A stretch of DNA of 64,000 nt from an uncultured Alphaproteobacteria bacterium (GCA_902527545.1 CABZPR010000004.1:1-64000); one strand, 5' to 3'. Counted from the first letter of the stretch, positions 8,700 through 18,908 are shown. Notes: generated by a model from the sequence alone, not told the origin. Translations and numbers: made by a program.

Positions 8700-10125
8700 T
8701 TGGGAAATGGTAATAGGTCTTGAAGTACACGCCCAACTTAAAACTTCATCTAAATTATTTTCCTCCTCACCAAATCAATTTGGATCTGAGCCAAATGAGA
8801 ATGTAAATTTTATTGACTCAGGAATGCCTGGAATGCTTCCAGTTATGAACTTTGGTTGTATTGAAATGGCAATAAAAACAGGATACGCATTAAATTTTAA
8901 GATTAATAAGCATTCTGTGTTCGAAAGAAAAAATTACTTCTATCCTGATTTACCTCAAGGTTACCAAATTAGTCAATTTGAATTCCCAATTCTTAGCGAG
9001 GGTTATATCAATATTGAAAGTGGTGATAATCAAAAAAAAATTAGAATTGAGAGAGCCCACTTAGAACAAGATGCTGGCAAGAGTATCCATGATATTGATC
9101 CAAAATATAGTTTTATTGATCTTAATAGAGTAGGCACACCATTATTAGAAATAGTTTCGTATCCTGATTTATCATCTGCAGATGAGGTAATAAACTACAT
9201 GTCTTCTCTAAGACAATTGCTTATGTACATAGATGTATGTGATGGAAATATGCAGGAAGGTTCTTTAAGAGCCGATGTAAATTTATCTGTTCGCAAAAAG
9301 GGCCAGGAACTTGGCACTAGATGTGAAATTAAAAATTTAAATTCATTTAAATTCATTAAACAAGCTATCGAATATGAATTTCAAAGACAAATTAATATAA
9401 TTGATGGTGGTGGAGAAATTGAACAGAATACCATGCTGTTTGATACAAGCACTGGGGAAACAAGAGCAATGAGAAGTAAAGAATTCTCACATGATTATCG
9501 TTATTTTCCTGATCCTGATTTATTACCTGTTAATTTAACACAAGAGCAAATTGATAAAATAAAACCCTTAGTAGGAGAACTTCCACAAGACAAGTTAAAT
9601 AAATATATAGATAATTATAGTTTAGATAAAGACATAGCTAAAATCATCATTGCTGAAAAACAAAACGCTAATTTATTTGAAAAAATGATTTCTGAGTCAA
9701 CAGTAAAACCAAAATTTATAGCAGCTTGGCTAGTTGGAGATATATTTGCATTTATCAAAGAAAATAATTTAGAGGTAAATAGTCTAAATGAAAAAACTAA
9801 AGACATCACTGATCTTTTGAGATTAATTTCTGATGATGTTATTTCTAATAAAGTTGGTAAAGAAATTTTACCAAAAGTTTTAAATAGTGAAGGTAAGCCA
9901 TCTGAACTTGTTAAGGAACTAGGACTTGAACAAGTGTCTGACTCTGGAGAATTGGAAAAAATAATTGATGAAGTTTTAGTAGGAGAAGAGGAGAACATTT
10001 TAAAATTTCAAGGTGGTTCTGATAGAGTTTTAGGATATTTTGTCGGTAAATGTCTAAAAGCTACAAAAGGTAAAGGTAATCCTAAATTAATAAATAAAAT
10101 CCTTCTCGAAAGACTTAAAAAGTAA
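8689..10125 (+). CDS. gatB: aspartyl/glutamyl-tRNA amidotransferase subunit B
   Basis: The kinase/transamidase subunit that activates the misacylated tRNA and binds its D loop. Signatures: GLEVHAQLKTSSKLFSSS at the N terminus, YFYPDLPQGYQISQ, DLNRVGTPLLEIVS, and a C-terminal YqeY-like tail ending near GNPKLINKILLERL. The 478-residue length is typical. It is the last gene of gatCAB; a hairpin with a T run follows 25 bp downstream. Confidence 0.98.
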   Translation: MSNNWEMVIGLEVHAQLKTSSKLFSSSPNQFGSEPNENVNFIDSGMPGMLPVMNFGCIEMAIKTGYALNFKINKHSVFERKNYFYPDLPQGYQISQFEFPILSEGYINIESGDNQKKIRIERAHLEQDAGKSIHDIDPKYSFIDLNRVGTPLLEIVSYPDLSSADEVINYMSSLRQLLMYIDVCDGNMQEGSLRADVNLSVRKKGQELGTRCEIKNLNSFKFIKQAIEYEFQRQINIIDGGGEIEQNTMLFDTSTGETRAMRSKEFSHDYRYFPDPDLLPVNLTQEQIDKIKPLVGELPQDKLNKYIDNYSLDKDIAKIIIAEKQNANLFEKMISESTVKPKFIAAWLVGDIFAFIKENNLEVNSLNEKTKDITDLLRLISDDVISNKVGKEILPKVLNSEGKPSELVKELGLEQVSDSGELEKIIDEVLVGEEENILKFQGGSDRVLGYFVGKCLKATKGKGNPKLINKILLERLKK

Positions 10126-10150
10126 CCGCATATACTTATTTATTAATAAT

Positions 10151-10168
10151 AAGAATGACAATTCTTTT
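10151..10168 (+). terminator. probable intrinsic terminator after gatCAB
   Basis: A 6-bp hairpin AAGAAT-GACA-ATTCTT runs straight into a short T run (the two last stem bases plus three more T, then ATT). It sits between the gatB stop and tRNA-Ser. The stem is A/T-rich, so it would be a weak terminator. The call rests on position and structure only. Confidence 0.45.
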
Positions 10169-10202
10169 TATTCGACTATATTTCGGCTATAAATAAGCCT
10201 AA

Positions 10203-10294
10203 GGAGAGGTGGGTGAGTGGCTGAAACCAGCGGTTTGCTAAACCGCCGTACGACGCAAGTTGTACCGAGGGTTCGAATCCCTCTCTCTCCGCCA
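10203..10294 (+). tRNA. tRNA-Ser (anticodon GCT)
   Basis: A class II tRNA with encoded CCA. The acceptor GGAGAGG pairs with TCTCTCC (one G-T), the anticodon stem is GCGGT/ACCGC around loop TTGCTAA, giving anticodon GCT at 10237-10239. The long variable arm CGTACGACGCAAGTTGTACG-like region and T arm GAGGG-TTCGAAT-CCCTC are clear. It reads AGC/AGT codons. A TATAAA at 10188-10193 may be its -10 element. Confidence 0.96.
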
Positions 10295-10338
10295 TAAAAA
10301 AACATATATATTTGATATAAAAATAGTAAAAAATAATA

Positions 10339-11211
10339 ATGCTCACAGGATCTATACCAGCAATAATAACTCCCTATTCAAACGGTGATGTTGACTATGA
10401 TAGTTTTGAAAAACTATTAAATTGGCAAATCAAAAGTGGAATATCTGGGGTAACAGTTTGCGGAACCACAGGGGAGTCACCAACTTTATCACATGATGAG
10501 CATATGAAGTTAGTTGAGTTCGCAATAAAAGTTGCTTCAAAAAAAATACCTGTTATTGCCGGCACAGGATCTAATTCCACTAAAGAAGCAATTGAATTTA
10601 CCAAACACGCCTATAAAGCAGGAGCAAAGTACGGATTAGTTGTTACACCATATTATAATAAACCTAATCAATTAGGTTTGATTAACCATTTCAAAAAAAT
10701 TGCAAAAGTTTCACCTTTAAAACAACTAATTTACAATATACCAGGAAGATCAATTGTAGACTTGTCTTTTGATAGCTTTAAGGAACTAAATAAAGTATCA
10801 AACATTGTCGGTATTAAAGACGCTTCCAATGATATGTCAAGACCTTTAATAATGAGAACTTTTATGAAAAAAGATTTTAATTATTTGTCTGGTGAAGATG
10901 GAACTATTGCTGGTTTTTTAGCTCAAGGCGGTCATGGCTGTATATCAGTTACAGCCAATGTAGCTCCCAAGCTTACATCAATGCTCCACTATCATTGGAA
11001 AAAAAAGAATTATAAGGAATTTGATAAAGTAAATTTAAAATTAGCTCCATTGTCAAAAATATTGTTTGCTGAACCTAATCCTACACCAGCTAAGTATGCC
11101 CTCTCTTTAATGGGTAAATGTAAAGCTGATGTAAGAGAACCTTTGTATGAATTAAGCACTGATACAAAAAAACAAGTAAGAAAAATAATTAAAGATTTAA
11201 ATTTTATTTAA
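10339..11211 (+). CDS. dapA: 4-hydroxy-tetrahydrodipicolinate synthase
   Basis: Condenses pyruvate with aspartate semialdehyde in the lysine/diaminopimelate pathway. It is a 290-residue TIM barrel with the pyruvate site GTTGESPTL at about residue 44, the catalytic Tyr in LIYNIPGRS and the Schiff-base Lys in GIKDASND. The gene starts 44 bp after tRNA-Ser and is followed with no gap by smpB, so it heads the long downstream run. Confidence 0.96.
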   Translation: MLTGSIPAIITPYSNGDVDYDSFEKLLNWQIKSGISGVTVCGTTGESPTLSHDEHMKLVEFAIKVASKKIPVIAGTGSNSTKEAIEFTKHAYKAGAKYGLVVTPYYNKPNQLGLINHFKKIAKVSPLKQLIYNIPGRSIVDLSFDSFKELNKVSNIVGIKDASNDMSRPLIMRTFMKKDFNYLSGEDGTIAGFLAQGGHGCISVTANVAPKLTSMLHYHWKKKNYKEFDKVNLKLAPLSKILFAEPNPTPAKYALSLMGKCKADVREPLYELSTDTKKQVRKIIKDLNFI

Positions 11212-11649
11212 TTGTCTATTCAAAATCGTAGAGCAAAATTTGATTATGAAATCAAAGAAACTTATGTTGCTGGAATAGTGCTTGAAAGTAATGAAGTTAA
11301 ACCACTTCGAAGCGGAAAAGCCTCTATTCAGTCAAGTTTTATTAATGAACAAAAAGGTGAAATTTACATCAATAATTTTGAAATTATTTCAAGAGGTAAG
11401 AATTTTGACCTCAAAAAGAAGACGAGATCTGTTAAAAAACTTTTACTTAATAAAAGAGAGATTAAGAAGATTTTAGGAATGTTGACTACAAAAGGTTTTA
11501 CAGCAGTTCCTATGGAGATTTTCTTTAATGAAAAAGGTTTAGCAAAAGTAAAATTTGGAGTTGGCATCGGTAAAAAGAAATTTGATAAAAGGGAGACAAT
11601 TAAGCAAAGAGAGTGGGATCGTAAAAAACTAAGAATTTTAAAAAAATAA
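11212..11649 (+). CDS. smpB: SsrA-binding protein SmpB
   Basis: Binds tmRNA and delivers it to stalled ribosomes in trans-translation. [20 protein letters not shown], TGxEVK-like [13 protein letters not shown] and the basic tail [18 protein letters not shown] are characteristic. Length is 145 residues, close to the family norm. The start is a TTG immediately after the dapA TAA. No ssrA gene was seen in the window. Confidence 0.96.
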   Translation: MSIQNRRAKFDYEIKETYVAGIVLESNEVKPLRSGKASIQSSFINEQKGEIYINNFEIISRGKNFDLKKKTRSVKKLLLNKREIKKILGMLTTKGFTAVPMEIFFNEKGLAKVKFGVGIGKKKFDKRETIKQREWDRKKLRILKK

Positions 11650-11692
11650 TAATTTTCTTGTAATTTTACTTACTTTTTCATATAAACCTCAC

Positions 11693-11959
11693 ATGGCAAG
11701 AGTTACAGTAGAAGATTGTACTAAAAACGTTGATAGTCTTTTTGATTTAGTTTTACTGGCATCTCACAGAGCAAAGGTTCTTAACGCTGGTAATGAAGCC
11801 CAGGTCCCACTAGATAATGATAAAAGCACGGTCATAGCTCTTAGAGAAATTGCTGATGAAAAAATTAGTGTCGAAGATGTCAAAGAAGACATTATTAAGA
11901 GTTATCAATTAGTTCAAGAGAAAGAAGAAGAAAACGAAGATCATCTTCTTGAAGATTAA
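11693..11959 (+). CDS. rpoZ: RNA polymerase omega subunit
   Basis: The small subunit that helps assemble and stabilise the beta-prime subunit. MARVTVEDC at the start and [12 protein letters not shown] and [15 protein letters not shown] in the middle are the omega signature. 88 residues with an acidic C-terminal tail. Placed next to the (p)ppGpp synthetase, the standard rpoZ-spoT pairing in proteobacteria. Confidence 0.95.
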   Translation: MARVTVEDCTKNVDSLFDLVLLASHRAKVLNAGNEAQVPLDNDKSTVIALREIADEKISVEDVKEDIIKSYQLVQEKEEENEDHLLED

Positions 11960-11988
11960 AAGTTATATTTAGTTTATTATTTTAGCTG

Positions 11989-14130
11989 ATGTTTCAAACC
12001 AGCTACTTCAACAAGAGTTACAGCGAGTTTAAATCTGCATTAGAGTCATATGACAAAAATTTTAGAGAGGATCTATTTGTAAAAGCTATTGAGGTTGCTG
12101 AAAATTCTCATAAGGATCAATTTCGTGCCTCTGGAGATCCATACATAATTCATCCATATGAAGTATGTAAATCACTAATTGAATTAAAATTAGACACAGA
12201 AACTGTAATTACTGGTTTACTACACGATGTCATTGAAGATACTGAATTTTCAAAAGATGAATTAAAAAAAAATTTTGGCGATGCAATATCTGGCCTCGTT
12301 GATGGTTTAACTAAAATAGATTTTTTGGAAGAAAAAAAAACAACAAGATCAGAAAAAGAGGCCGAAAATTTCAGAAAATTATTAATTTCTACAGCTAAAG
12401 ATATAAGAGTTTTAATTATAAAATTAGCTGACAGGCTTCATAATATTAAAACTATTCATTATTTTAAAGATGTTGAAAAAAGAAAAAGAGTTAGCAATGA
12501 AACTTTATTAATTTATGCCCCTCTTGCTCAAAGATTAGGATTTGAGAATTGGAAATCAATTTTAGAAAATATATCTTTTAAAAATTTACACCCAGATATT
12601 TTTAACAGAATCAATGACAAAATAGATAATACCTTCAAAAACTTGGAAGGTTCATTTATTGATCTTGAAAATTTAATGAGGGAGCAACTTTCCAAGTCTG
12701 ATATTGATGCTGAGATACATTACCGAAAAAAAAATCCTTACTCCATTTGGAAAAAAATAAATAAGAAAAATACAGATTTAAATTCTATATCTGATATAGC
12801 TGCTGTCAGGATCATTACTAAATCAACAAGAGATTGTTACAGGGTTCTGGGCATTATTCACCGAAATTTTTCCGCTAAAGTTGGAAGAACAAAAGATTAT
12901 ATATCTAGTCCAAAACCCAATGGATATAGATCGATACATTCTGATCTTATTTTTCAAAAAAAAATATTTGAAGTACAAATAAGATCAAGAGCTATGCATA
13001 TGATAGCGGAAAATGGTATTGCTGCACATTGGAGATATAAATATTTAAATAAAGACAGTCAAAGTGAGGGTGTCTATGCTTGGTTAAGAGATGCTGTAAA
13101 TTATATTGAGGAAAAAGATGAACAACATCTCATCCTTAACAAAACCTCACAACAATTTTTTGACGAACAAATTTATGTTTTTTCACCTAAAGGAGAATTA
13201 TTTACACTTCCACTTGACTCCACTCCAGTTGACTATGCGTATACTATTCATACAGATATTGGTGATAGATGCGCCGGAGCAATAGTTAATGGACAAGAGT
13301 CACCTTTAAGTACAAAACTAAATAATGGAGATCAAGTTGAAATCATTCTTGATGAAAGCACAACAATTTCACCCTTATGGATTAGATTTGTAAAAAAAGA
13401 AAAAGTAAAAGAAAAAATAAGGTATTTTTTTAGGTCAAAAAGAAGAAGAGAGTTTGAAATACTAGGTAAAGATATATTAAACTATATCGCAAAGTCTAAA
13501 AATATTGCTGCCGATGAAAATACATTTAATAAAATTTTAACCAAAACTGATTTTAAATTTAAAAATAAACTTTTTGAAAATGTTGGAAGAGGTTTTTTAT
13601 CTAGAGCTGAACTAGATAAATTATTTAAGGAAATGGAAGATAATATTGTAAAAAAAATTTTTCAATCTAATGATGACGAAGAAAGAGTAGATGTATTAAA
13701 ATATGAAAATGGTATTGCTATTAATTATGCAACTTGTTGTTCTCCTATTAAGGGCGATAGCATTATCTCAATAATGTCATATGGTCGAGGTCTTGTAGTA
13801 CACAATACAATTTGTGACAGTTTAGGTTATTATCATAAAGATAATTTTTATAAATCTGAATGGGGGGAAGGAGAAAGTCAATCTGAATTTAATTCAAGGA
13901 TAGAGATAGTTATTAAAAACCAACCTGGAGCTCTATTTAGTATTACATCAATCTTTGATAAGCATGAAATTAATATCGAAAATATACGTATCGCTAATAG
14001 AACTAAAAAAGTTTACACATTTATTATAGATATAAGTATTGAAAGTTCAGATAAACTAAAATTTGTGCTTGCCGAAATGAAAACTTTGAGCCAAGTTGAT
14101 AAAGTTAAAAGACAATCAATTAATTATTAA
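11989..14130 (+). CDS. rsh: bifunctional (p)ppGpp synthetase/hydrolase (RelA/SpoT homologue)
   Basis: A 713-residue long-form Rsh protein. In order: HD hydrolase domain (LLHDVIEDTEF near residue 78; KLADRLHNIKTI), the synthetase domain (KPNGYRSIHSDL), TGS (IYVFSPKGELFTLPLDS), the conserved NYATCCSPIKGD region, and a C-terminal ACT domain (IVIKNQPGALFSI). Both HD residues and the synthetase motif GRTKDY (RXKD type, associated with bifunctional enzymes, rather than the EXDD of monofunctional RelA) are present. This is probably the only long Rsh in a small genome. Its stop overlaps the pdxJ start as TAATG. Confidence 0.96.
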   Translation: MFQTSYFNKSYSEFKSALESYDKNFREDLFVKAIEVAENSHKDQFRASGDPYIIHPYEVCKSLIELKLDTETVITGLLHDVIEDTEFSKDELKKNFGDAISGLVDGLTKIDFLEEKKTTRSEKEAENFRKLLISTAKDIRVLIIKLADRLHNIKTIHYFKDVEKRKRVSNETLLIYAPLAQRLGFENWKSILENISFKNLHPDIFNRINDKIDNTFKNLEGSFIDLENLMREQLSKSDIDAEIHYRKKNPYSIWKKINKKNTDLNSISDIAAVRIITKSTRDCYRVLGIIHRNFSAKVGRTKDYISSPKPNGYRSIHSDLIFQKKIFEVQIRSRAMHMIAENGIAAHWRYKYLNKDSQSEGVYAWLRDAVNYIEEKDEQHLILNKTSQQFFDEQIYVFSPKGELFTLPLDSTPVDYAYTIHTDIGDRCAGAIVNGQESPLSTKLNNGDQVEIILDESTTISPLWIRFVKKEKVKEKIRYFFRSKRRREFEILGKDILNYIAKSKNIAADENTFNKILTKTDFKFKNKLFENVGRGFLSRAELDKLFKEMEDNIVKKIFQSNDDEERVDVLKYENGIAINYATCCSPIKGDSIISIMSYGRGLVVHNTICDSLGYYHKDNFYKSEWGEGESQSEFNSRIEIVIKNQPGALFSITSIFDKHEINIENIRIANRTKKVYTFIIDISIESSDKLKFVLAEMKTLSQVDKVKRQSINY

Positions 14131-14837
14131 TGAAACTAGGCGTTAATATAGATCATATAGCGACTCTTCGTAATGCTAGGGGTCAGGATAATCCAAATTT
14201 AATTAGAGCATTGAAAGTTTGTCAAGAAGCAAAAATTGATACACTAACTGTTCATTTAAGAGAAGATAGGAGGCATATAAAAGATAAAGATCTCTTTGAA
14301 TTAAAAAAATATTCTAAAATTCCTATTAATCTTGAAATGGCGCTTACGGAAGAGATGATAAAAATAGCAAGCAAGATCAATCCAAAATTTATTTGTATTG
14401 TTCCCGAAAAAAGAAATGAAATTACAACTGAGGGTGGTCTTAATTTAAACAAAATATCACAAGCAAAATTTAAAAAATTATTAAAAATATCTGGTAAAAA
14501 AAATATACAATTAAGTGCTTTTATTAACCCAACAAAAAAAATGATTAATTTAGCTAAAAATTTAGGTTTTGATACAGTAGAACTACACACAGGTAATTTA
14601 GATAAAAAAATTATTAGAAAATCCACAATAAATCAAATAAATGAAATGATTGAGTATGCTCACTCTAAAAAATTAATTGTGAATGTAGGGCATGGTTTAA
14701 ATTTTAAAAATATTAAGTTTATAAAAAAAAGAAAATATGTTGATACTGTTCACGTTGGTCATTTTATAATATCTGAAGCAATATTTATTTCACTAACCAA
14801 GACTATAAATAATTTTAGAAATTTAATAAAAAAATGA
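14130..14837 (+). CDS. pdxJ: pyridoxine 5'-phosphate synthase
   Basis: Condenses 1-deoxyxylulose 5-phosphate with 3-amino-2-oxopropyl phosphate in DXP-dependent vitamin B6 synthesis. The N-terminal GVNIDHIATLRNARG is diagnostic, and VHLREDRRHI, LEMALTEEM and VELHTGNL follow the family pattern. 235 residues. It is coupled to rsh (one-base overlap) and to acpS (ATGA overlap), as in the alphaproteobacterial pdxJ-acpS-lepB-rnc cluster. Confidence 0.97.
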   Translation: MKLGVNIDHIATLRNARGQDNPNLIRALKVCQEAKIDTLTVHLREDRRHIKDKDLFELKKYSKIPINLEMALTEEMIKIASKINPKFICIVPEKRNEITTEGGLNLNKISQAKFKKLLKISGKKNIQLSAFINPTKKMINLAKNLGFDTVELHTGNLDKKIIRKSTINQINEMIEYAHSKKLIVNVGHGLNFKNIKFIKKRKYVDTVHVGHFIISEAIFISLTKTINNFRNLIKK

Positions 14838-15202
14838 TAATTGGTCATGGTATAGATTTAGTTGAAATAGATAGAGTAAATAATATCTATGCTAAATATA
14901 AGAAAAATTTTATATCCAAATACTTTTTGAATGATCAATTCAAATCAATTAATAAAAACTTATTAGCAAATAATTTTGCAATAAAAGAGGCTTTTTCTAA
15001 AAGTATAGGTATGGGTTTTAGATCTCCTTGTTACCCAAATAATATTGTGGTTAGTCGTAATGAATTAGGAAAACCAGTCATTTCGCTTAAAAATAAACTT
15101 GAAAGTTATTTAAATGATACTTTTGGGAAATATGTTATACATGTTAGCCTAACAGACACAAAATTATATTCGATTGCGTCGGTAATTATTGAGCAAAGTT
15201 AA
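14834..15202 (+). CDS. acpS: holo-[acyl-carrier-protein] synthase
   Basis: Transfers 4'-phosphopantetheine from CoA to acyl carrier protein. The Mg/CoA-site motif GHGIDLVEIDRV is at the very start and FAIKEAFSKSIGMG near residue 53. 122 residues, a usual length. It overlaps pdxJ by 4 bp and lepB by 14 bp. Confidence 0.96.
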   Translation: MIIGHGIDLVEIDRVNNIYAKYKKNFISKYFLNDQFKSINKNLLANNFAIKEAFSKSIGMGFRSPCYPNNIVVSRNELGKPVISLKNKLESYLNDTFGKYVIHVSLTDTKLYSIASVIIEQS

Positions 15203-15920
15203 ATCATCTTTAATTAATAATTTTAAAGCGCTTTTTTGGGCTTTAATCATTGCAGGGGTAATTAGAACTTTTGCTATCGAGCCATTTAAAATTCCTTCTG
15301 GATCAATGAAGCCCAACTTATTGGTTGGGGACTTTCTATTTGTTTCTAAGTGGGATTATGGATACTCAAGATACTCATTTCCTTTTGGACTTCCTCCGTT
15401 TAAAGGAAAAATCTTTGAAAGCAACCCTGAAAGAGGAGATATAATTGTTTTTAAACTCCCAGGACAAGAAAACATCAATTATGTAAAAAGATTGGTTGGG
15501 CTACCAGGAGAAACAATAAAAGTTCTAAATGGCAAAATCTATCTAAAGACTAAAAATGCAACTGATTTTGAAGTGTTAGATCAGATAGAAGATGGATTTT
15601 TTTACGATGATCAATACGGTAAGGAAATTAAGCAGTTAATTGAAAATGAATATAGGATATTAAATATCACTAATGATGGACCACTTGATTATACTCCTGA
15701 GTACGAAATACCAAAAGATAAATTCTTTTTTATGGGTGATAACAGAGATAACTCATCAGATAGTAGAATTTTAAGTGGAGTTGGATTTGTGCCAAAAGTT
15801 AATATAGTTGGCAAAGTCTGGTTTATTTGGTTCTCAGTTGATACAGATTTTTCTCTATCAAAATTTTGGAATTTACCCTTTCATATTAGATATGATAGGC
15901 TCTTTAACGTTATCAAATAA
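15189..15920 (+). CDS. lepB: signal peptidase I
   Basis: The membrane protease that removes Sec signal peptides. A single N-terminal membrane helix (FKALFWALIIAGVIRTFAI) precedes the catalytic Ser box PSGSMKPNLLVGD, the Lys box NYVKRLVGLPGET and the box E signature FMGDNRDNSSDSR. 243 residues. The TTG start lies inside the end of acpS. It is followed by rnc after 5 bp. Confidence 0.97.
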   Translation: MSKVKSSLINNFKALFWALIIAGVIRTFAIEPFKIPSGSMKPNLLVGDFLFVSKWDYGYSRYSFPFGLPPFKGKIFESNPERGDIIVFKLPGQENINYVKRLVGLPGETIKVLNGKIYLKTKNATDFEVLDQIEDGFFYDDQYGKEIKQLIENEYRILNITNDGPLDYTPEYEIPKDKFFFMGDNRDNSSDSRILSGVGFVPKVNIVGKVWFIWFSVDTDFSLSKFWNLPFHIRYDRLFNVIK

Positions 15921-15925
15921 ATATT

Positions 15926-16579
15926 TTGAATAAGAGACAAATTTTCAAAACAATAAAAAGCCTTGAGGGTTTTAATAAAAGCATAGAACACGATAGTTTT
16001 GAAAAATCAAAAAAAAATGCTGATAAACCTTTTCAAAAATATGAGTTTCTAGGAGATAGAGTTTTAGGCTTAATAATTTCAGAATATTTAGTTACTACTT
16101 TCTCACACAATACTTTAGATGAGATTTCAAGAAGATTTATTCATCTTGTAAACACAAATACCTTAGCAAAAATATTTAGAAAAAATAATTTAGGTGAAAT
16201 TTTTAAACATCAACTCGATCCCAACTCAAGTAAAAATTCTATATACGCTGATGCGCTAGAGTCTCTAATTGGATTTGTTTATACAAGTAAGGGTTTAGTG
16301 TTTTCAAAAAATTTAATAATGGAACTATGGCAAGATGAATTAGATACACTTCCTAAAAAAGATCCTAAAACATTTATACAAGAATATTGTCAAAAAAAAT
16401 ATAAAACAATTCCTCTTTACAAATTGATTGAGGAGTCTGGTACGAAACATAAACCTAAATTTTTAGTTTCATTAAAAATTAAAGATAATGAAGTAGAAGC
16501 AGAGGGAGTTTCAAAACAAAAAGCCGAAATTTTAGCTGCAAAAAAAATGATTAAGATCATTAATAAAGTTAGTAAATAA
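15926..16579 (+). CDS. rnc: ribonuclease III
   Basis: Cleaves double-stranded RNA in rRNA precursor and mRNA processing. The RNase III signature YEFLGDRVLGLIISEYL is at about residues 38-54 and the second metal site is in YADALESLIGFVY. A double-stranded RNA binding domain fills the C terminus (KFLVSLKIKDNEVEAEG, QKAEILAAKKMI). 217 residues, TTG start. The usual downstream partner era is missing; recO starts 4 bp after the stop. Confidence 0.96.
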   Translation: MNKRQIFKTIKSLEGFNKSIEHDSFEKSKKNADKPFQKYEFLGDRVLGLIISEYLVTTFSHNTLDEISRRFIHLVNTNTLAKIFRKNNLGEIFKHQLDPNSSKNSIYADALESLIGFVYTSKGLVFSKNLIMELWQDELDTLPKKDPKTFIQEYCQKKYKTIPLYKLIEESGTKHKPKFLVSLKIKDNEVEAEGVSKQKAEILAAKKMIKIINKVSK

Positions 16580-16583
16580 TTTA

Positions 16584-17216
16584 TTGTACAAAACTGAGGC
16601 TATAATAACGAAAGTAGAAAATTTTAAAGAAAATCATTTAAGTATATCAGTTTATTCTTCTCAGTATGGTCAAAAATCACTTGTAGTTTTTGGAGGAAAA
16701 TCAAAAAAAAAAAATACTACATATGTTAAGGGATCATTTAATAATATTGAATTTGATAATAATAATGTTTGCCTTTCCTCAACATCTATAAATACATTTA
16801 AATGGTTTTTATTTTCAAAATATGAGTTAAAGGCAATTGATTATTTTTGTTTTTTGATAAATAAATTATTATTTTTAACTGATCAAAATTCAAATGTTAT
16901 AAGTTATTATTTGTTATTGATTTCTAAATTGAATGAAAGATCTAATTACTTACCAGAGTTATTATTGCTAGAGCTTGAAATTTTAAAAGCCTCAGGTTAT
17001 CAACCTGATTTAAATGAGAGTGTTTTAAAAAAAATTTTCAATTTCCATGAAAAAAGTAATTTGAAAACTTATGAGCATATTTATGAACATTTGAAAGATA
17101 ATAAAGATCATCAGTTGGTTTTTTTTGATTTTATGAGCAGAATAGTCAACAGAGTATTGATTAATTTGAATATTAATTTACCTTTTTCTAGAGATGAAAT
17201 TACCAGGAAAATATAA
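16584..17216 (+). CDS. recO: DNA repair protein RecO
   Basis: RecO anneals single strands and loads RecA with RecR. The N-terminal OB-fold opening YKTEAIITKVENFKENHLSISVY is family-typical; the rest is divergent, with a helical domain containing LLLELEILKASGYQPDL, which aligns with the conserved E-x-x-L-L-xx-G-xxP-L segment of RecO. The zinc-finger cysteines of some RecO proteins are absent. 210 residues. TTG start, 4 bp after rnc; overlaps rpiB by 23 bp. Confidence 0.85.
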   Translation: MYKTEAIITKVENFKENHLSISVYSSQYGQKSLVVFGGKSKKKNTTYVKGSFNNIEFDNNNVCLSSTSINTFKWFLFSKYELKAIDYFCFLINKLLFLTDQNSNVISYYLLLISKLNERSNYLPELLLLELEILKASGYQPDLNESVLKKIFNFHEKSNLKTYEHIYEHLKDNKDHQLVFFDFMSRIVNRVLINLNINLPFSRDEITRKI

Positions 17217-17634
17217 AACTATTTATATAGCCTCTGATCATGCAGGTTTTAGATTAAAATCCTTTATTATTGAGGAATATTTGGCCAAAAAAAAATTTAA
17301 TTTCTTTGATTTAGGCACTAATTCAGATAAATCTGTAGATTATCCAAAATTTGCAAAAAAATTATGTAAAAATATCAATAAATACAGCATGGGTATCTTG
17401 ATCTGTGGATCGGGAATAGGAGTAAGTATTAGTGCTAATAGACATAAGCACATAAGAGCATCGCTTTGTCATAACGCACAAACAGCAAAAATGACCAGAA
17501 AACACAACAATAGCAATGTTATATGTTTAAAAGGAAGACCTTTTGTAAAAAAAAATATTTTTGCTATGCTCAACGCCTATTTTAAAACAGAATTTGACAA
17601 AGGGAGACATTTAAGGAGAATATCGCAACTATGA
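17194..17634 (+). CDS. rpiB: ribose-5-phosphate isomerase B (RpiB/LacAB family)
   Basis: Interconverts ribose 5-phosphate and ribulose 5-phosphate. SDHAGFRLK at the start, the active-site Cys/Gly loop [14 protein letters not shown] and [22 protein letters not shown] are family signatures. 146 residues. The ATG is inside recO (23 bp overlap) and the end overlaps glyA by 4 bp; rpiB-glyA-nrdR is a common alphaproteobacterial order. Confidence 0.95.
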   Translation: MKLPGKYKTIYIASDHAGFRLKSFIIEEYLAKKKFNFFDLGTNSDKSVDYPKFAKKLCKNINKYSMGILICGSGIGVSISANRHKHIRASLCHNAQTAKMTRKHNNSNVICLKGRPFVKKNIFAMLNAYFKTEFDKGRHLRRISQL

Positions 17635-18908
17635 CACTTAGTGAGAATTTTTTTTCTAGTAATCTAGAACATGCAGATAAAGATTTATATCAAAGTATTT
17701 CACAAGAACTTTCAAGGCAACAGAACCAAATCGAATTAATCGCTTCTGAAAATATCGTCTCTAAAGCTGTGCTTGAAGCACAAGGCTCCATTATGACTAA
17801 TAAATATGCAGAGGGTTATAGTGCTAAAAGATACTATGGTGGTTGCGAATTCGTAGATATAGCTGAAAATTTAGCAATTGACCGTTTGAAACAATTGTAT
17901 GGATGCAGTTATGCTAATGTTCAACCTCACTCAGGCGCACAAGCTAATCAAGCTGTATTTTTAGCACTGATTAAACCAGGTGACACTATTTTAGGAATGT
18001 CTTTAGATGCTGGTGGTCACTTAACACATGGTTCGAGACCAAATCAATCAGGAAAATATTTTAACGCTGTTCAGTATGGCATAAACCCAGAAACTTCCTT
18101 AATAGATTATGACGAAGTTGAAAGATTAGCTATTGAACATAAACCGACTTTGATTATTGCTGGTGGTTCAGCTTATCCAAGAAATATCGATTTTAAAAAA
18201 TTTAGAGATATAGCAGATAAGATCGAGGCTTATTTACTAGTAGATATGGCACACTATTCAGGTTTAGTTGCTGCCAAAGAATACCCGGATCCATTACCAC
18301 ACGCACATGTGGTTACATCTACAACTCACAAGACTATTAGAGGTCCAAGAGGGGGTATGATACTTTCAAATGATTTAGACCTTGGAAAGAAATTCAATAG
18401 TTCTGTTTTTCCTGGTTTGCAAGGAGGACCACTTATGCATGTGATCGCTGCTAAAGCTGTTGCTTTTGGTGAAGCTCTTCAACCAGAGTTTAAAACATAC
18501 ATTCAACAAGTAAAAAAAAATGCATCAATTCTTGGAGAAGTTCTAATGTCAAACGGAATAGATATTGTCACCGGTGGAACAGACTCTCATATGGTTTTAG
18601 TAGATTTAAGATCAAAAAATGTAACGGGTAAAGATGCAGAAGAGAGTTTAGAGAGAGCTGGAATGACTTGTAATAAAAATGGTGTTGCAAATGATCCAAA
18701 CCCTCCAACAATCACTTCAGGTATAAGATTAGGATCACCAGCTGCTACTACAAGGGGCTTCAAAGAGAAAGAGTTTAAATTTATTGGTGAAAAAATCTCA
18801 ACAATCATAAATGCACTATCTTCATCTAATGCAGATATCTCGATGACCGAAAGCTCTATTCTCAAAGATGTTACCGAGCTCTGCTCTAATTTTCCAATCT
18901 ATAAATAA
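17631..18908 (+). CDS. glyA: serine hydroxymethyltransferase
   Basis: PLP enzyme interconverting serine plus tetrahydrofolate with glycine plus methylene-THF, the main one-carbon entry. The PLP lysine is in [16 protein letters not shown], and [22 protein letters not shown] and [13 protein letters not shown] are the substrate-site motifs. 425 residues. It is co-transcribed with rpiB (ATGA overlap) and nrdR (2 bp gap). It is functionally linked to the formyl-THF-type enzyme at 44.4 kb and the serine-glyoxylate aminotransferase at 32.2 kb. Confidence 0.98.
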   Translation: MTLSENFFSSNLEHADKDLYQSISQELSRQQNQIELIASENIVSKAVLEAQGSIMTNKYAEGYSAKRYYGGCEFVDIAENLAIDRLKQLYGCSYANVQPHSGAQANQAVFLALIKPGDTILGMSLDAGGHLTHGSRPNQSGKYFNAVQYGINPETSLIDYDEVERLAIEHKPTLIIAGGSAYPRNIDFKKFRDIADKIEAYLLVDMAHYSGLVAAKEYPDPLPHAHVVTSTTHKTIRGPRGGMILSNDLDLGKKFNSSVFPGLQGGPLMHVIAAKAVAFGEALQPEFKTYIQQVKKNASILGEVLMSNGIDIVTGGTDSHMVLVDLRSKNVTGKDAEESLERAGMTCNKNGVANDPNPPTITSGIRLGSPAATTRGFKEKEFKFIGEKISTIINALSSSNADISMTESSILKDVTELCSNFPIYK

